48,733 nt of DNA from contig CAUDCB010000003.1 of assembly GCA_958447915.1 (NCBI GenBank), forward strand, positions 1-48,733. Direction: 5' to 3'. The notes beneath the pieces are model-generated. The model was not told the origin of the DNA and did no database searches. It saw only the letters and a list, made by a program, of their open reading frames with translations. Both the position numbers and the translations under genes were made by a program. How positions within the stretch are numbered: the first letter of the stretch is position 1; each line of letters begins with the position of its first letter. This DNA comes from an uncultured Collinsella sp. (lineage in GTDB: Bacteria; Actinomycetota; Coriobacteriia; Coriobacteriales; Coriobacteriaceae). Positions 32,357 to 41,024 of this stretch are shown here, piece by piece.

Positions 32357-33295
32357 ATGACAGACATCGTCCATGTCGAAAACCTCGTCAAGCGCTACGA
32401 TGACCTTATCGCGCTCGACCACTTTAACCTGCATATCGCCCCCGGCGAGCTCTTTGGCCTGCTGGGCCCCAACGGCTCGGGCAAAACCACGTCCATCAAC
32501 TGTATTCTGCAGCTGCTTGCCTACGACAAAGGCACCATCGAGCTGTTCGGCGAGCCCATGACGCCCGCCCGCTACGACCTCAAGCGCCGCATCGGCGTGG
32601 TGCCACAGCAGGTGGCGGCGTTCGACGAGCTCACGGTGCGCGAGAACATCGACTATTTCTGCAGTCTTTACGTCAACGACCGCAAGCGCCGCCGCGCGCT
32701 GGTGGACGAGGCGATCGACTTTGTCGGGCTGGGCGACTTTACCAAGTTTCGTCCCGGCAAGCTTTCGGGCGGACTGGCGCGCCGCCTCAACATTGCCTGC
32801 GGCATCGCGCACAAGCCCGAGCTCATCTTTTTTGACGAGCCCACGGTGGCGGTCGACCCGCAGAGCCGCAACGCCATCCTGGAGGGCATCTGCCGCCTGC
32901 GCGACGAGGGCGCCACAGTGGTGTATACCAGCCATTACATGGAGGAAGTCGAGCAGATTTGCAGCCGCATCATGATCATGGACGGCGGCCGCGTGCTGGC
33001 GCAGGGCACCAACGACGAGCTCAAGCGCATGATCCAGATGGGCGAGCGCGTGACTGTCGAGGTCGGCGCCGTCGAGGCCGCCACGGTCGAGCGGCTGCGC
33101 GCTCTCGAGCACGTGCTTTCGGTCGAGCTGTCCGGCGGCGAACTCGTCTGCACCTGCGAGGCGAGCCCGCACAACCTGGTGGACATCCTCGACACGCTGC
33201 GCGCCGCCGACGTGGCGCTCGGCCGCGTGTGGAGCGAGCCGCCGACTCTCAACGACGTGTTCCTCGAGATCACCGGCCGCGAGCTGCGCGACTAG
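32357..33295 (+). CDS. ABC exporter ATP-binding protein
   Basis: A 312-residue ATPase of the drug/antibiotic exporter (CcmA/NatA-like) type. Walker A is GPNGSGKTT near 40, the signature LSGGLARRLNIA near 138, Walker B LIFFDEPT near 157, and the H-loop TSHYMEE near 197. The C-terminal 90 residues form the extra domain common in ABC-2 exporters. The start at 32357 is preceded by AGAAGGG. The gene is separated by 221 bp from the divergent kinase and followed at 9 bp by its first permease gene. It powers export of an unidentified substrate, possibly a cell-envelope stressor, judging from the two-component system beside it. Confidence 0.88.
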   Translation: MTDIVHVENLVKRYDDLIALDHFNLHIAPGELFGLLGPNGSGKTTSINCILQLLAYDKGTIELFGEPMTPARYDLKRRIGVVPQQVAAFDELTVRENIDYFCSLYVNDRKRRRALVDEAIDFVGLGDFTKFRPGKLSGGLARRLNIACGIAHKPELIFFDEPTVAVDPQSRNAILEGICRLRDEGATVVYTSHYMEEVEQICSRIMIMDGGRVLAQGTNDELKRMIQMGERVTVEVGAVEAATVERLRALEHVLSVELSGGELVCTCEASPHNLVDILDTLRAADVALGRVWSEPPTLNDVFLEITGRELRD

Positions 33296-33304
33296 GGGGC
33301 GGCC

Positions 33305-34492
33305 ATGTTCAACACTATCATCACCACGCTCAAGACGCTATTGCGTCGGCCGAGCACGTGGGTTTGGGGCGCGGTCTTTCCCATTGCGCTTTCAACGATG
33401 TTCATGTTTATGTTTGCGAACCTCAGCTCCGACGGCAAGGTCGACCCGGTGCCGGTGGCCGTTGTCGCTGACGAAGCCTGGGGCGCTTCGTCCTTTAAGG
33501 ACGTGGCGACGTCGCTTGCCAAGGAAGGCGACGATCAACTGCTCGAGATTCACGAGTGCGAGGATGTGGACGCCGCGAACCGTGCGCTCAAGTCCGGCGA
33601 GGTCGCGGGCATCTATACGGTCGACGCTGCGGGCACGCCCAAGCTCACGCTGCTCTCGAGCTATGACGGCTCGCGTGCTTCGTCGGTGCTCACCGACCGC
33701 AGCATCCTTGAGACGGTGGCAAGCTCGTATACGCAAAACGCCGAGCTCATGGCCCAGATTGCTCAAGATGACCCGGCGGCGCTCGCCGATCCGGAGGCGG
33801 TTGCGCGCGCCCTGTCGCTCGAGGGCGGCACCCGTCGTGTGAGCCTGACGCGCACCACGCCCGACGGCACGACCATTTACTACTACGCGCTCTTTGGTCT
33901 GGTCGCGATGATGTCTGCCGAGTTTGCCGCCTTGAGCGTCGTCGGCCTGCAGCCCAATCTGTCGGGCCTTGGCGCGCGTCGCTGCGTGGGTGGCCTTTCC
34001 AAGACGGCGTCGCTAGCCGGCATCTTTGTCGGCTCGTGGCTGGTTTCCTTTGCCTCGATGGCGGTCGCGATTGGCTACGTGCGCCTAGTCGTTGGCGTCG
34101 ACTTTGGCGGGCGCGAGGGGCTGTGCCTGCTGGGCGGTGCTGCATCCGCGCTTGCCGCCACGGGCCTGGGGCTCTTTGTGGGCACGCTTCCCGTTAAGGG
34201 TGGCAAGGCGTCCAAGTCGGGCATCCTCACGGGCTTTGCCACCACGTGCGCCCTGTTCGCCGGCCTCTACGGCGAGCCGGCGATGGCACTTGCCGACGAC
34301 GTCGCCCGCGCCTGCCCGGCCGAGTGCTGGCTCAATCCCGTCAAGCTTATCTGCGACATGTTCAACCGCCTGTATTTCTTTGAGGACCTGGGCCCCTTTG
34401 CCGTTCGCGCCGGCGCGCTGGTCCTGATGGCGCTGCTGTTCGTTGCCGCCGCCACGCTGATCTTTGGAAGGAGCCGCTATGAGCACCTTTAA
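33305..34492 (+). CDS. ABC-2 type exporter permease 1
   Basis: A 395-residue membrane protein of the ABC-2/YhgE-like fold: one N-terminal helix (about 18-37, WGAVFPIALSTMFMFMFA), a large external domain of about 150 residues, then five to six helices from residue 195 onward (YYYALFGLVAMMSAEFAALSVVG...). It lies between the ATPase gene and a second permease of the same type. Its end overlaps the start of the second permease by 14 bp, so the two half-transporters are coupled in translation and likely form a heterodimer. Confidence 0.85.
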   Translation: MFNTIITTLKTLLRRPSTWVWGAVFPIALSTMFMFMFANLSSDGKVDPVPVAVVADEAWGASSFKDVATSLAKEGDDQLLEIHECEDVDAANRALKSGEVAGIYTVDAAGTPKLTLLSSYDGSRASSVLTDRSILETVASSYTQNAELMAQIAQDDPAALADPEAVARALSLEGGTRRVSLTRTTPDGTTIYYYALFGLVAMMSAEFAALSVVGLQPNLSGLGARRCVGGLSKTASLAGIFVGSWLVSFASMAVAIGYVRLVVGVDFGGREGLCLLGGAASALAATGLGLFVGTLPVKGGKASKSGILTGFATTCALFAGLYGEPAMALADDVARACPAECWLNPVKLICDMFNRLYFFEDLGPFAVRAGALVLMALLFVAAATLIFGRSRYEHL

Positions 34493-35684
34493 GACCGCGC
34501 TTCGCATGGCGCTGGCGCACCCGTTCTACCTGCTCATCTATACGGTGTTCATCTCGCTCATGGGCGTATTCATCGCGGCCTCGGTGAGCTGGAACTCGTC
34601 GCAGCTTACCGAGTACGAGCCCTACGACACCAACGTGATCGTGGTCGACCGCGACAATAGCGACCTTTCGCGGGCGCTTACCAAGCACCTGGGCTCACGC
34701 TTTGACCTGGTCACGGGCGTTGGTGACGATACGTACGACCTTGCGGATGCGCTCGCCAAGAGCAACAGCGCCAAGGGCAGCGCCGACTGCGTGTTCTTTA
34801 TCCCGGAGGGGTTTGAGGACGACCTCGTTGCGGCCGCCCGTGCGGGGGAGGCCCTGCCCAAACTCGACATGACCTACGGTGCCGGCACCATGGCGGCTGC
34901 GCTTTCGTCTGCCGAGGCCTCGCGCTGGATCTCGCTCGCGGGTGCTGCGGCGGCACTTGAACCCGTTGCCTCCAACGGTGACGTTGCCAAGGCGGCCGAG
35001 CATGCGGCCGCAAAGCGCGCGGAGGTCCAGATCGAGCAGGTCAAGGTCTACTCGACTGCCGCCGCCACGCTCAAGTCGTACTTCAACTTTGGTGCGTACG
35101 CGATCATCTCGTCGGTCATCGTGTCGGTGGGATTGGTGTTCTCGGGCATGAACGAGCCCGAGCGCGTGCGCCGCATGGAGGCCGGCCCGGTCTCCGGGCG
35201 TCAGCGCTCGCTTGCCGTGTTTGCGGCCGCCGCCGTGATGACCGTCTGCATCTGGTTTGTGTCGAGCATGATGGGCGTCGTGGGCTTTGCCGGAGCGGTT
35301 GCCGAGGTCGGCGCGGGTCGTGTGTGCCTGGCGCTGGCGGCGACGTTTGCCCTGGCGTGCACGCCTCTGGCCGTTGGCTTTACGCTGTCGAGCTTGGGCG
35401 CACGCGAGGAACTGCTCAACGGCGTGGGCAACTTACTCGGCATGCTCATGACGTTTTTGGGCGGCGCCTGGATGCCGCTGTCGCTCATGGGCTCGGCCGT
35501 GCAGACCGCGGCGCATTTTGTGCCGACGTTTTGGGTGAACGATGCGATTGGCAAGGCGCTCGCCGCAGACCTGACGTCCACCGTGCTGGGCGACATCGCC
35601 TGCGATCTGGGCGTCACGGTGCTCTTTGCCGCGGCCATCGCCGCCGTAGGCCTAGCCCTCGCGCACAACAAATCCCGCGCCTAG
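34479..35684 (+). CDS. ABC-2 type exporter permease 2
   Basis: A 401-residue protein of the same plan as its neighbour: N-terminal helix (about 12-35), external domain of about 170 residues and a C-terminal block of helices ending at ALAHNKSRA. The start at ATG 34479 has GGAAGGAG at the right distance inside the end of the previous gene; an in-frame TTG at 34464 has none. The transported substrate cannot be deduced. No terminator follows; the gene runs into a dispersed repeat. Confidence 0.85.
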   Translation: MSTFKTALRMALAHPFYLLIYTVFISLMGVFIAASVSWNSSQLTEYEPYDTNVIVVDRDNSDLSRALTKHLGSRFDLVTGVGDDTYDLADALAKSNSAKGSADCVFFIPEGFEDDLVAAARAGEALPKLDMTYGAGTMAAALSSAEASRWISLAGAAAALEPVASNGDVAKAAEHAAAKRAEVQIEQVKVYSTAAATLKSYFNFGAYAIISSVIVSVGLVFSGMNEPERVRRMEAGPVSGRQRSLAVFAAAAVMTVCIWFVSSMMGVVGFAGAVAEVGAGRVCLALAATFALACTPLAVGFTLSSLGAREELLNGVGNLLGMLMTFLGGAWMPLSLMGSAVQTAAHFVPTFWVNDAIGKALAADLTSTVLGDIACDLGVTVLFAAAIAAVGLALAHNKSRA

Positions 35685-35689
35685 CCACC

Positions 35690-35861
35690 TAGTCATTGGG
35701 GACGTTCTTAAACGACTAGTCATCGGGGACAGTCTTTGCCGATTCGCCGGTCCGCCGGTCGGGTTGGCAAGGACTGTCCCAATATGCCGGCCTTTGGGAC
35801 CACTCATTGGGGACAGACTTAAATGAGCGATTTCACTCATTTAAGTCTGTCCCCAATGAGT
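35690..35861. repeat. Dispersed TAGTCATTGGGGAC repeat with 26-bp perfect hairpin
   Basis: Copy 1 of a repeat also found at 39354-39478. It contains TAGTCATTGGGGACGTTC, then ACTAGTCATCGGGGACAGTC, TTTGCCGAT, a GCCGG-rich centre and GGACTGTCCC. Its right end adds a perfect inverted repeat: 35802-35827 pairs with 35836-35861 (26 bp, loop of 8), built from CTCATTGGGGACAGACTT. It fills the 283 bp between the two ABC operons and could act as a bidirectional transcription stop or as a small mobile palindrome. No gene is visible. Confidence 0.75.
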
Positions 35862-35875
35862 ACCCAACGACTAGT

Positions 35876-35905
35876 TTGGAAAAAATCGCGCCTGTCGCTT
35901 AAAAA
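35876..35905 (+). promoter_or_regulatory. Candidate promoter of the FtsX-type exporter operon
   Basis: TTGGAA (35876-35881) and TAAAAA (35900-35905) are 18 bp apart in an AT-rich stretch right after the repeat and about 60 bp before the ATPase gene. Other weak boxes (TAGAAA near 35932) are possible. Confidence 0.3.
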
Positions 35906-35967
35906 TAGTTCGCCTGGGTTTACTATTAGCCTAGAAAAGTATCAGCAGGCTAACAACGGGGAATAGT

Positions 35968-36681
35968 ATGGCGACAAAGCAGGCCTATGTCCAGGTCAAA
36001 GGGCTCAAGAAACACTATGGCGACGGTGATGCGCGCCTGACGGTACTCGATGGCATCGACACGTCCATCAACCGCGGCGAGATCTGCGTCATGCTGGGGC
36101 CCTCGGGCTCGGGCAAGTCGACCTTTCTCAACCTGATCGGCGGCCTGGAGGATGCCGACGGCGGCTCTATCATGGTAGACGGCTGCGACCTCACGGTGCT
36201 CAAGCCGGCCGATCTGGGCGAGTACCGCCGCCGCGAGCTGGGCTTTGTCTTCCAGTTCTACAACCTGGTGCCCGACCTTACCATCAAGGAAAACATCGAG
36301 GTCACGGCGCACCTGTCCAAAAACCCGCTCGACGTCGACGACCTGCTGCGCTCGCTGGGCCTGTACGAGCACCGCAACAAGTTCCCGCGCCAGGTCTCGG
36401 GCGGCCAGCAGCAGCGCTGCGCCATCGGCCGTGCGCTCGTCAAAAACCCGGGCCTCTTGCTCTGCGATGAGCCAACGGGCGCGCTCGACTACAAGACATC
36501 CAAAGAAATCCTGCAGCTCATGGAGGATGTCAATCGCACCTACGGCTGCACCATCATCATCGTCACCCACAACGCCGCCATCGCGCGCATGGCCAACCGC
36601 GTGCTGCGCCTGCGCGACGGCCGCATTGTCGAGGACGAGCTCAACGCCGAGCCCGTCCCGGCCGCCGAGCTCGATTGGTAG
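35968..36681 (+). CDS. ABC ATPase of MacB/LolD (FtsX-partner) type
   Basis: A 237-residue ATPase. Walker A GPSGSGKST near 46, Q-loop FVFQFYNLVP, signature VSGGQQQRCAIGRAL, Walker B LLLCDEPTGALD and H-loop VTHN are all intact. The GxLD-type D-loop and overall length fit the MacB/LolD/BceA group, which works with FtsX-fold permeases by mechanotransmission and not classical transport. The start at 35968 follows ACGGGGAA. The permease gene starts 8 bp after the stop. Confidence 0.9.
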   Translation: MATKQAYVQVKGLKKHYGDGDARLTVLDGIDTSINRGEICVMLGPSGSGKSTFLNLIGGLEDADGGSIMVDGCDLTVLKPADLGEYRRRELGFVFQFYNLVPDLTIKENIEVTAHLSKNPLDVDDLLRSLGLYEHRNKFPRQVSGGQQQRCAIGRALVKNPGLLLCDEPTGALDYKTSKEILQLMEDVNRTYGCTIIIVTHNAAIARMANRVLRLRDGRIVEDELNAEPVPAAELDW

Positions 36682-36689
36682 GTGACGCC

Positions 36690-39356
36690 ATGACGCCTCT
36701 CGCAAAACGTCTCCCGCGCGAGCTGCGCCGCAATATCGGCAAGTACCTGGGCATCTTTTTGCTTATGTGTGGAAGCATCGCCCTTACCTCGGGCTTTTTG
36801 CTCGCGGCCCACTCCATCGGCCACCTCATTGACGGCATGCGCGACGAGTACACGATTGAGGACGGCCGTGTGACCACCTCCTTCGAGGCTACCGACGATC
36901 AGCTCAAGACCGCCGAGGACGCGGCCGACGACGTCGGCGGCGTCACGCTCTACAAGAATTTCTCCATCGACGCCATCATTAAAAAGACCGCCGGCGACGA
37001 TGGCACCAAACGCACGATGCGCACCTATGCGCATCGCACCAAGGTCGACATTGCGTCCTACTGCGAAGGCGAACAGCCCAAGGCGGACGACGAGGTGGCC
37101 ATCGACCGCGTCTTTGCTGCCAACAACGACCTCGCCGTGGGTGATAAGGTCGAGCTCGAGGGGCGCACCTACACCATCTGCGGCATCATGACGCAGCCCG
37201 ATAGCCAGGCGTTGTTCCTCAACAATTCGGACTTTACGGTGAACACCATTACCTATGGCGTGGCCGAGGTCGCCGACGCCGGTTTTGCCGCGCTCGAGGA
37301 TGCTGGCGGCGCACCCGCCTATACGTACTCCTTTACCTTTAACGACCGCGACCTCTCCACCGCGGACCGTACCGATGCCGAGCAGGATATGGTCGAGGCG
37401 CTGGTGGATGCCGATGCGCGCGTCGACGATCTGATCGATGCCGATTCCAACCAGGGCATTGGCTATGCGCGCGATGACGTGGACGGCGATTCCGCGATGT
37501 GGACGACACTGCTCGACATCATCATCGTGATCATGGCGTTCGTCTTTGTGGTCCTTACCGACGCCACCATCGAGGAGGAGAGTGCGATCATCGGCACGAT
37601 GCTCGCCAGCGGCTATCGTCGACGCGAGATCGTGCTGCACTACCTGTCACTTCCCGCCATCGTGGGCGTGGTCGCGGCGCTTTTGGGCACTGCGCTCGGC
37701 GTTGTGTTCTTTACCGAGCCCATGCGCAGTCTCTACTACGGCTCGTACAGTCTGCCGCCCTTCCAGGTGTACTGGAGCTGGGAGATCTTTGTGAAGTGCG
37801 CCGTGGTTCCCGCCGCCGCGCTCATCCTCATCACGCTCGTGGGCCTGCTCCGCAAGATGGGCAAGACGCCGCTGCAGTTCCTTCGTCACGAGGCGAGTGG
37901 CAAGTCGGGTACCAAGCGCGGTCTGCAGCTGCCGGAGCGCATGGGCTTTGTCTCGCGCTTCCGCCTGCGCATCTTCCTGCGCAACTTGGGCAACTTCGCC
38001 ACGCTCTTCGTAGGTATTGCGTTTGCGTCGCTGCTGCTGCTCTTTGGTCTGGCGATTCTGCCCACGATGACGCACTACGCCGACAACCTCGAGACAAGCC
38101 TGGTCGCCGAGCACCAGTACACGCTCAAGGCTCCGCTGGAGCTCGAGGGCACCGCCGAGGTGCGCGAGCAGTGGTCGGCGCTCGAGCGCTTGCAGTCGGT
38201 TGACGGCGTGCTGCTTTCCGCCGCCCAGGATGCCGATGACGAGCTTGACGATGCGGCCGATGCGGCGCAGGCGGCAGCCGATGCCGCGACCGCATCTCCG
38301 TCTGCCGAGAGCCTGACCGCAGCGCAGGATGCGCTTGCCAAGGTCCAGGACAAGAAGGACGCGCTCTACGCGCGCCTTGACGATCTTGCCGATGCCCTTG
38401 GCTGCAACCGCGACGAGGCTATCGACCTGATCGACAAGGCCTCTAAGATCGACACCGACAACGACGATATCCATCCGATCAACACGATCGACAACGGTGC
38501 AGGCGTAATCGCGCAGGCCGAGAAATACGCCGTCTACCAGCTGCAATACGACCGCGGTGACGGAAATGGGCAGGAGACGATTTCCGTCTATGGTATCTCG
38601 CCCGACTCGCGCTACTGGAAAGGGCTGGACGTCGGCGACGGACACGTCGTCTTTGGCGGCGGTCTGCTCGATAAGTTTGGCTGGAGCGAGGGCCAGAAGG
38701 TCACGCTCGGCGACAAGTACGAGGGCGAGCATTATTCTCTTGAGTACGCGGGCAAGGACTGTGCCTGGGGCTCCAAGTCGGACATGAATATCTATATGAG
38801 TATCGATGACTTTAACGAGCTGTTCGACAACGATGCCGCCTACTTTAACGGCTATGTGAGCGACGAGAAGCTCGACCTCGATGCTCGTTACTTTGCCGGC
38901 GACACCACGCCCGACGACATGCGCGCCGTGGGTGACCAGTTCATCGGCATGATGAGCAAAATGATCGGAATGATGGTCGGACTCGCGGTGTTTATCTTCC
39001 TGCTGTTTATGTACCTGCTGACCAAGGCGGTCATCGACCATAGCGCCCGGTCGATCAGCTACATGAAGGTCTTTGGCTATCGCGATGGCGAGATTTCGCA
39101 TCTGTACATCCGCTCGATCACGCTGTGCGTGGCGGCATCGCTCGTGCTGAGCCTGCCGTTGATTATCTGCTCGCTCACGGCTATTTTCCGCTCCATGTTG
39201 CTCGCCTATAACGGCAATATCGAGATTTATGTGCCAAGCTGGTCCATGGCGGCGTGCGCAGGGATCGGCTTTGCAACGTACCTGGTCGTGGCGCTGCTGC
39301 ACATGCGCTCGATCAAGCGCGTCAGCCTGGCCGAAGCCCTCAAAGTTCAAGAGTAG
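36690..39356 (+). CDS. Large FtsX-fold ABC permease
   Basis: An 888-residue permease. The first helix lies near residues 20-42 (NIGKYLGIFLLMCGSIALTSGFLLAA), followed by an external domain to about 265, three helices forming the first FtsX unit (about 268-400), a fourth helix near 425-450, a second external domain with an Ala/Asp-rich coiled coil (about 515-590), and a second FtsX unit to the C-terminus. This 2 x (external domain + FtsX) layout is typical of Gram-positive lipoprotein or peptide-handling exporters. ATG 36690 is chosen because TAGGTG stands just before it and an upstream in-frame TTG would overlap the ATPase gene. The stop codon TAG is part of the repeat that begins at 39354. 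Confidence 0.85.
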   Translation: MTPLAKRLPRELRRNIGKYLGIFLLMCGSIALTSGFLLAAHSIGHLIDGMRDEYTIEDGRVTTSFEATDDQLKTAEDAADDVGGVTLYKNFSIDAIIKKTAGDDGTKRTMRTYAHRTKVDIASYCEGEQPKADDEVAIDRVFAANNDLAVGDKVELEGRTYTICGIMTQPDSQALFLNNSDFTVNTITYGVAEVADAGFAALEDAGGAPAYTYSFTFNDRDLSTADRTDAEQDMVEALVDADARVDDLIDADSNQGIGYARDDVDGDSAMWTTLLDIIIVIMAFVFVVLTDATIEEESAIIGTMLASGYRRREIVLHYLSLPAIVGVVAALLGTALGVVFFTEPMRSLYYGSYSLPPFQVYWSWEIFVKCAVVPAAALILITLVGLLRKMGKTPLQFLRHEASGKSGTKRGLQLPERMGFVSRFRLRIFLRNLGNFATLFVGIAFASLLLLFGLAILPTMTHYADNLETSLVAEHQYTLKAPLELEGTAEVREQWSALERLQSVDGVLLSAAQDADDELDDAADAAQAAADAATASPSAESLTAAQDALAKVQDKKDALYARLDDLADALGCNRDEAIDLIDKASKIDTDNDDIHPINTIDNGAGVIAQAEKYAVYQLQYDRGDGNGQETISVYGISPDSRYWKGLDVGDGHVVFGGGLLDKFGWSEGQKVTLGDKYEGEHYSLEYAGKDCAWGSKSDMNIYMSIDDFNELFDNDAAYFNGYVSDEKLDLDARYFAGDTTPDDMRAVGDQFIGMMSKMIGMMVGLAVFIFLLFMYLLTKAVIDHSARSISYMKVFGYRDGEISHLYIRSITLCVAASLVLSLPLIICSLTAIFRSMLLAYNGNIEIYVPSWSMAACAGIGFATYLVVALLHMRSIKRVSLAEALKVQE

Positions 39357-39478
39357 TCATTGGGGACGTTCCTACACGACTAGTCATCGGGGACAGTCTT
39401 TGCCGATCTGCCCGCTCGCCGGCCGGGCTGACAAGGGCTGTCCCTGGCGACACTCATTTAAGTCTGTCCCCAATGAGT
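39354..39478. repeat. Dispersed TAGTCATTGGGGAC repeat, copy 2
   Basis: Matches 35690-35861 for TAGTCATTGGGGACGTTC, ACTAGTCATCGGGGACAGTC, TTTGCCGAT and a GCCGG-rich centre, then ends with only the right arm (ACTCATTTAAGTCTGTCCCC...AATGAGT) of the large hairpin. Its first three bases are the stop codon of the preceding permease. A short truncated copy (TAGTCATTGGATACG) again starts at the stop codon of the NodB-like gene at 47942. Confidence 0.75.
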
Positions 39479-39493
39479 GGCCAGGTGCGGCGC

Positions 39494-39524
39494 TTGACTT
39501 CAACCCCGCTTTAACGGGTACCAT
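39494..39524 (+). promoter_or_regulatory. Candidate promoter of the DUF362 gene
   Basis: TTGACT (39494-39499) and TACCAT (39519-39524) are 19 bp apart, slightly long for an optimal promoter, and lie about 43 bp before the ATG. Confidence 0.35.
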
Positions 39525-39566
39525 CCTCTATGTCTGTAACGCCATATAGACCGAGGGGAAATATCT

Positions 39567-40772
39567 ATGACCGCAACTGCACCTGTCGCACCCGCCAAGG
39601 TGTACTTCACCAACCTGCGCACGCATGCTCGCGAGAGCCAGCTCGACAAGCTCAAGCGCCTCGTCCGTCGCGCTGGTATTGAGCAGATCGACTTTGAGAA
39701 CAAGTTCGTCGCCATCAAGATTCACTTTGGCGAGCTGGGCAATCTGAGCTTTTTGCGCCCCAACTACGCCCGCGCCGTCGCGGATGTCGTCAAGGAGCTG
39801 GGCGGCAAGCCCTTCCTCACCGACTGCAACACGCTCTACGTCGGTAGCCGCAAAAACGCGCTCGAGCACATCGACACCGCCTACCAGAACGGCTTTACCC
39901 CGTACGCCACGGGCTGCCAGATCATCATCGCCGACGGCCTCAAGGGCACCGACGAGGCGCTCGTCCCGGTCGAGGGCGGTGAGTACGTGCGCGAGGCCAA
40001 GATCGGCCAGGCGCTCATGGATGCCGACATCGTGATCAGCCTTACGCACTTTAAGGGCCATGAGCAGGCGGGCTTTGGCGGCGCCATGAAGAACCTGGGC
40101 ATGGGAGGCGGCAGCCGTGCCGGCAAGATGGAGCAGCATGCCGCCGGCAAGCCGAGCGTCGATACTACCAACTGCGTAGGTTGCCGTGCCTGCGAGAAGA
40201 TTTGCGCGCACAGCGCCATCACGTTTGACGGTACGCGTGAGCGCGAGCTTGCCAACGGCAGCACCCGCACGGTTCACGTGGCTGCCATCGACCACGATCG
40301 CTGCGTGGGCTGCGGACGCTGCATTGCGGCGTGCAACCAGGACTGCATCAAGCCCGACTATGATGCCGCGGCCGACGTCCTCAACTACAAGATCGCCGAG
40401 TATACGAAGGCCATTGTCCAGGATCGCCCCGGTTTCCATATTTCGCTCGCCATGGACATCAGTCCCAGCTGCGATTGCCATCCCGAAAACGACACGCCCA
40501 TCGTCAACGACATCGGCATGTTCGCGAGCTTCGACCCGGTCGCCATCGACCAGGCCTGCGCCGACGCCGTCCTGGCGTCCGAGCCGCTGCCTAACACCGA
40601 GCTTACTGACAGCGCGGCCAAGATGGAGCATAATCACGAGCATCTGGAGGGCGAGCAGGCCAAGGATCCCTTCTGCATCACGCATCCCGACACCGACTGG
40701 CGCGCGTGCATCGCGCATGCCGAGAAGATCGGCCTGGGCACGAGCAAGTACGAGCTCATCGAGGTCAAATAG
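39567..40772 (+). CDS. DUF362 protein with two [4Fe-4S] clusters
   Basis: A 401-residue cytoplasmic iron-sulfur protein. The DUF362 fold spans most of the chain (VAIKIHFGELGNLSFLRP, FLTDCNTLYVGSR, THFKGHEQAGFGGAMKNLGMG). A bacterial ferredoxin pair is inserted: C203-X2-C206-X2-C209-X3-C213 and C246-X2-C249-X2-C252-X3-C256. Members are common in anaerobes and their reaction is largely unknown, though the fold suggests electron transfer coupled to a metal- or substrate-binding site. GAGGGG precedes ATG 39567. Gene stands alone, with its own promoter candidate and a bidirectional terminator. Confidence 0.88.
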   Translation: MTATAPVAPAKVYFTNLRTHARESQLDKLKRLVRRAGIEQIDFENKFVAIKIHFGELGNLSFLRPNYARAVADVVKELGGKPFLTDCNTLYVGSRKNALEHIDTAYQNGFTPYATGCQIIIADGLKGTDEALVPVEGGEYVREAKIGQALMDADIVISLTHFKGHEQAGFGGAMKNLGMGGGSRAGKMEQHAAGKPSVDTTNCVGCRACEKICAHSAITFDGTRERELANGSTRTVHVAAIDHDRCVGCGRCIAACNQDCIKPDYDAAADVLNYKIAEYTKAIVQDRPGFHISLAMDISPSCDCHPENDTPIVNDIGMFASFDPVAIDQACADAVLASEPLPNTELTDSAAKMEHNHEHLEGEQAKDPFCITHPDTDWRACIAHAEKIGLGTSKYELIEVK

Positions 40773-40819
40773 CGCCTAGCTATTGGACAAAACAAGCGCC
40801 TTTGTGGCGCAAGTCGAGC

Positions 40820-40858
40820 AAAAGCCGCCCGTGAGCACAGCGCCCACGGGCGGCTTTT
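40820..40858. terminator. Bidirectional terminator between DUF362 gene and hydrolase
   Basis: AAAAGCCGCCCGTG (40820-40833) is perfectly complementary to CACGGGCGGCTTTT (40845-40858). The 4-base A and T ends make it usable from both sides, serving the plus-strand DUF362 gene and the convergent hydrolase gene. Confidence 0.85.
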
Positions 40859-40986
40859 CGGAAGTATGCGGCAAATTTCGAGACCGCCGAGCACACGACG
40901 TTTTTTGGCAACAAAACCCCTGATAAATTGTTGATAAAACTGCGGTCTGGTCGGCAGTTCCAGATTTTGCCGCATACTTCCGAAAA
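40855..40986. mobile_element. 132-bp element with 21-bp terminal inverted repeats
   Basis: The left end (from TTTTCGGAAGTATGCGGC) is perfectly complementary over 21 bp to the right end 40966-40986. Inside are about 90 bp of non-coding sequence. It overlaps the terminator by 4 bp. The build (short, gene-free, long terminal repeats including a TATGC-GG word, GAAAATAGG at the right end) matches the element at 30151-30302, so both may belong to one family of non-autonomous elements. Confidence 0.6.
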
Positions 40987-41024
40987 TAGGGGGGTCAGAT
41001 AAAGCCCCGGACGTTGCTTTTTGC

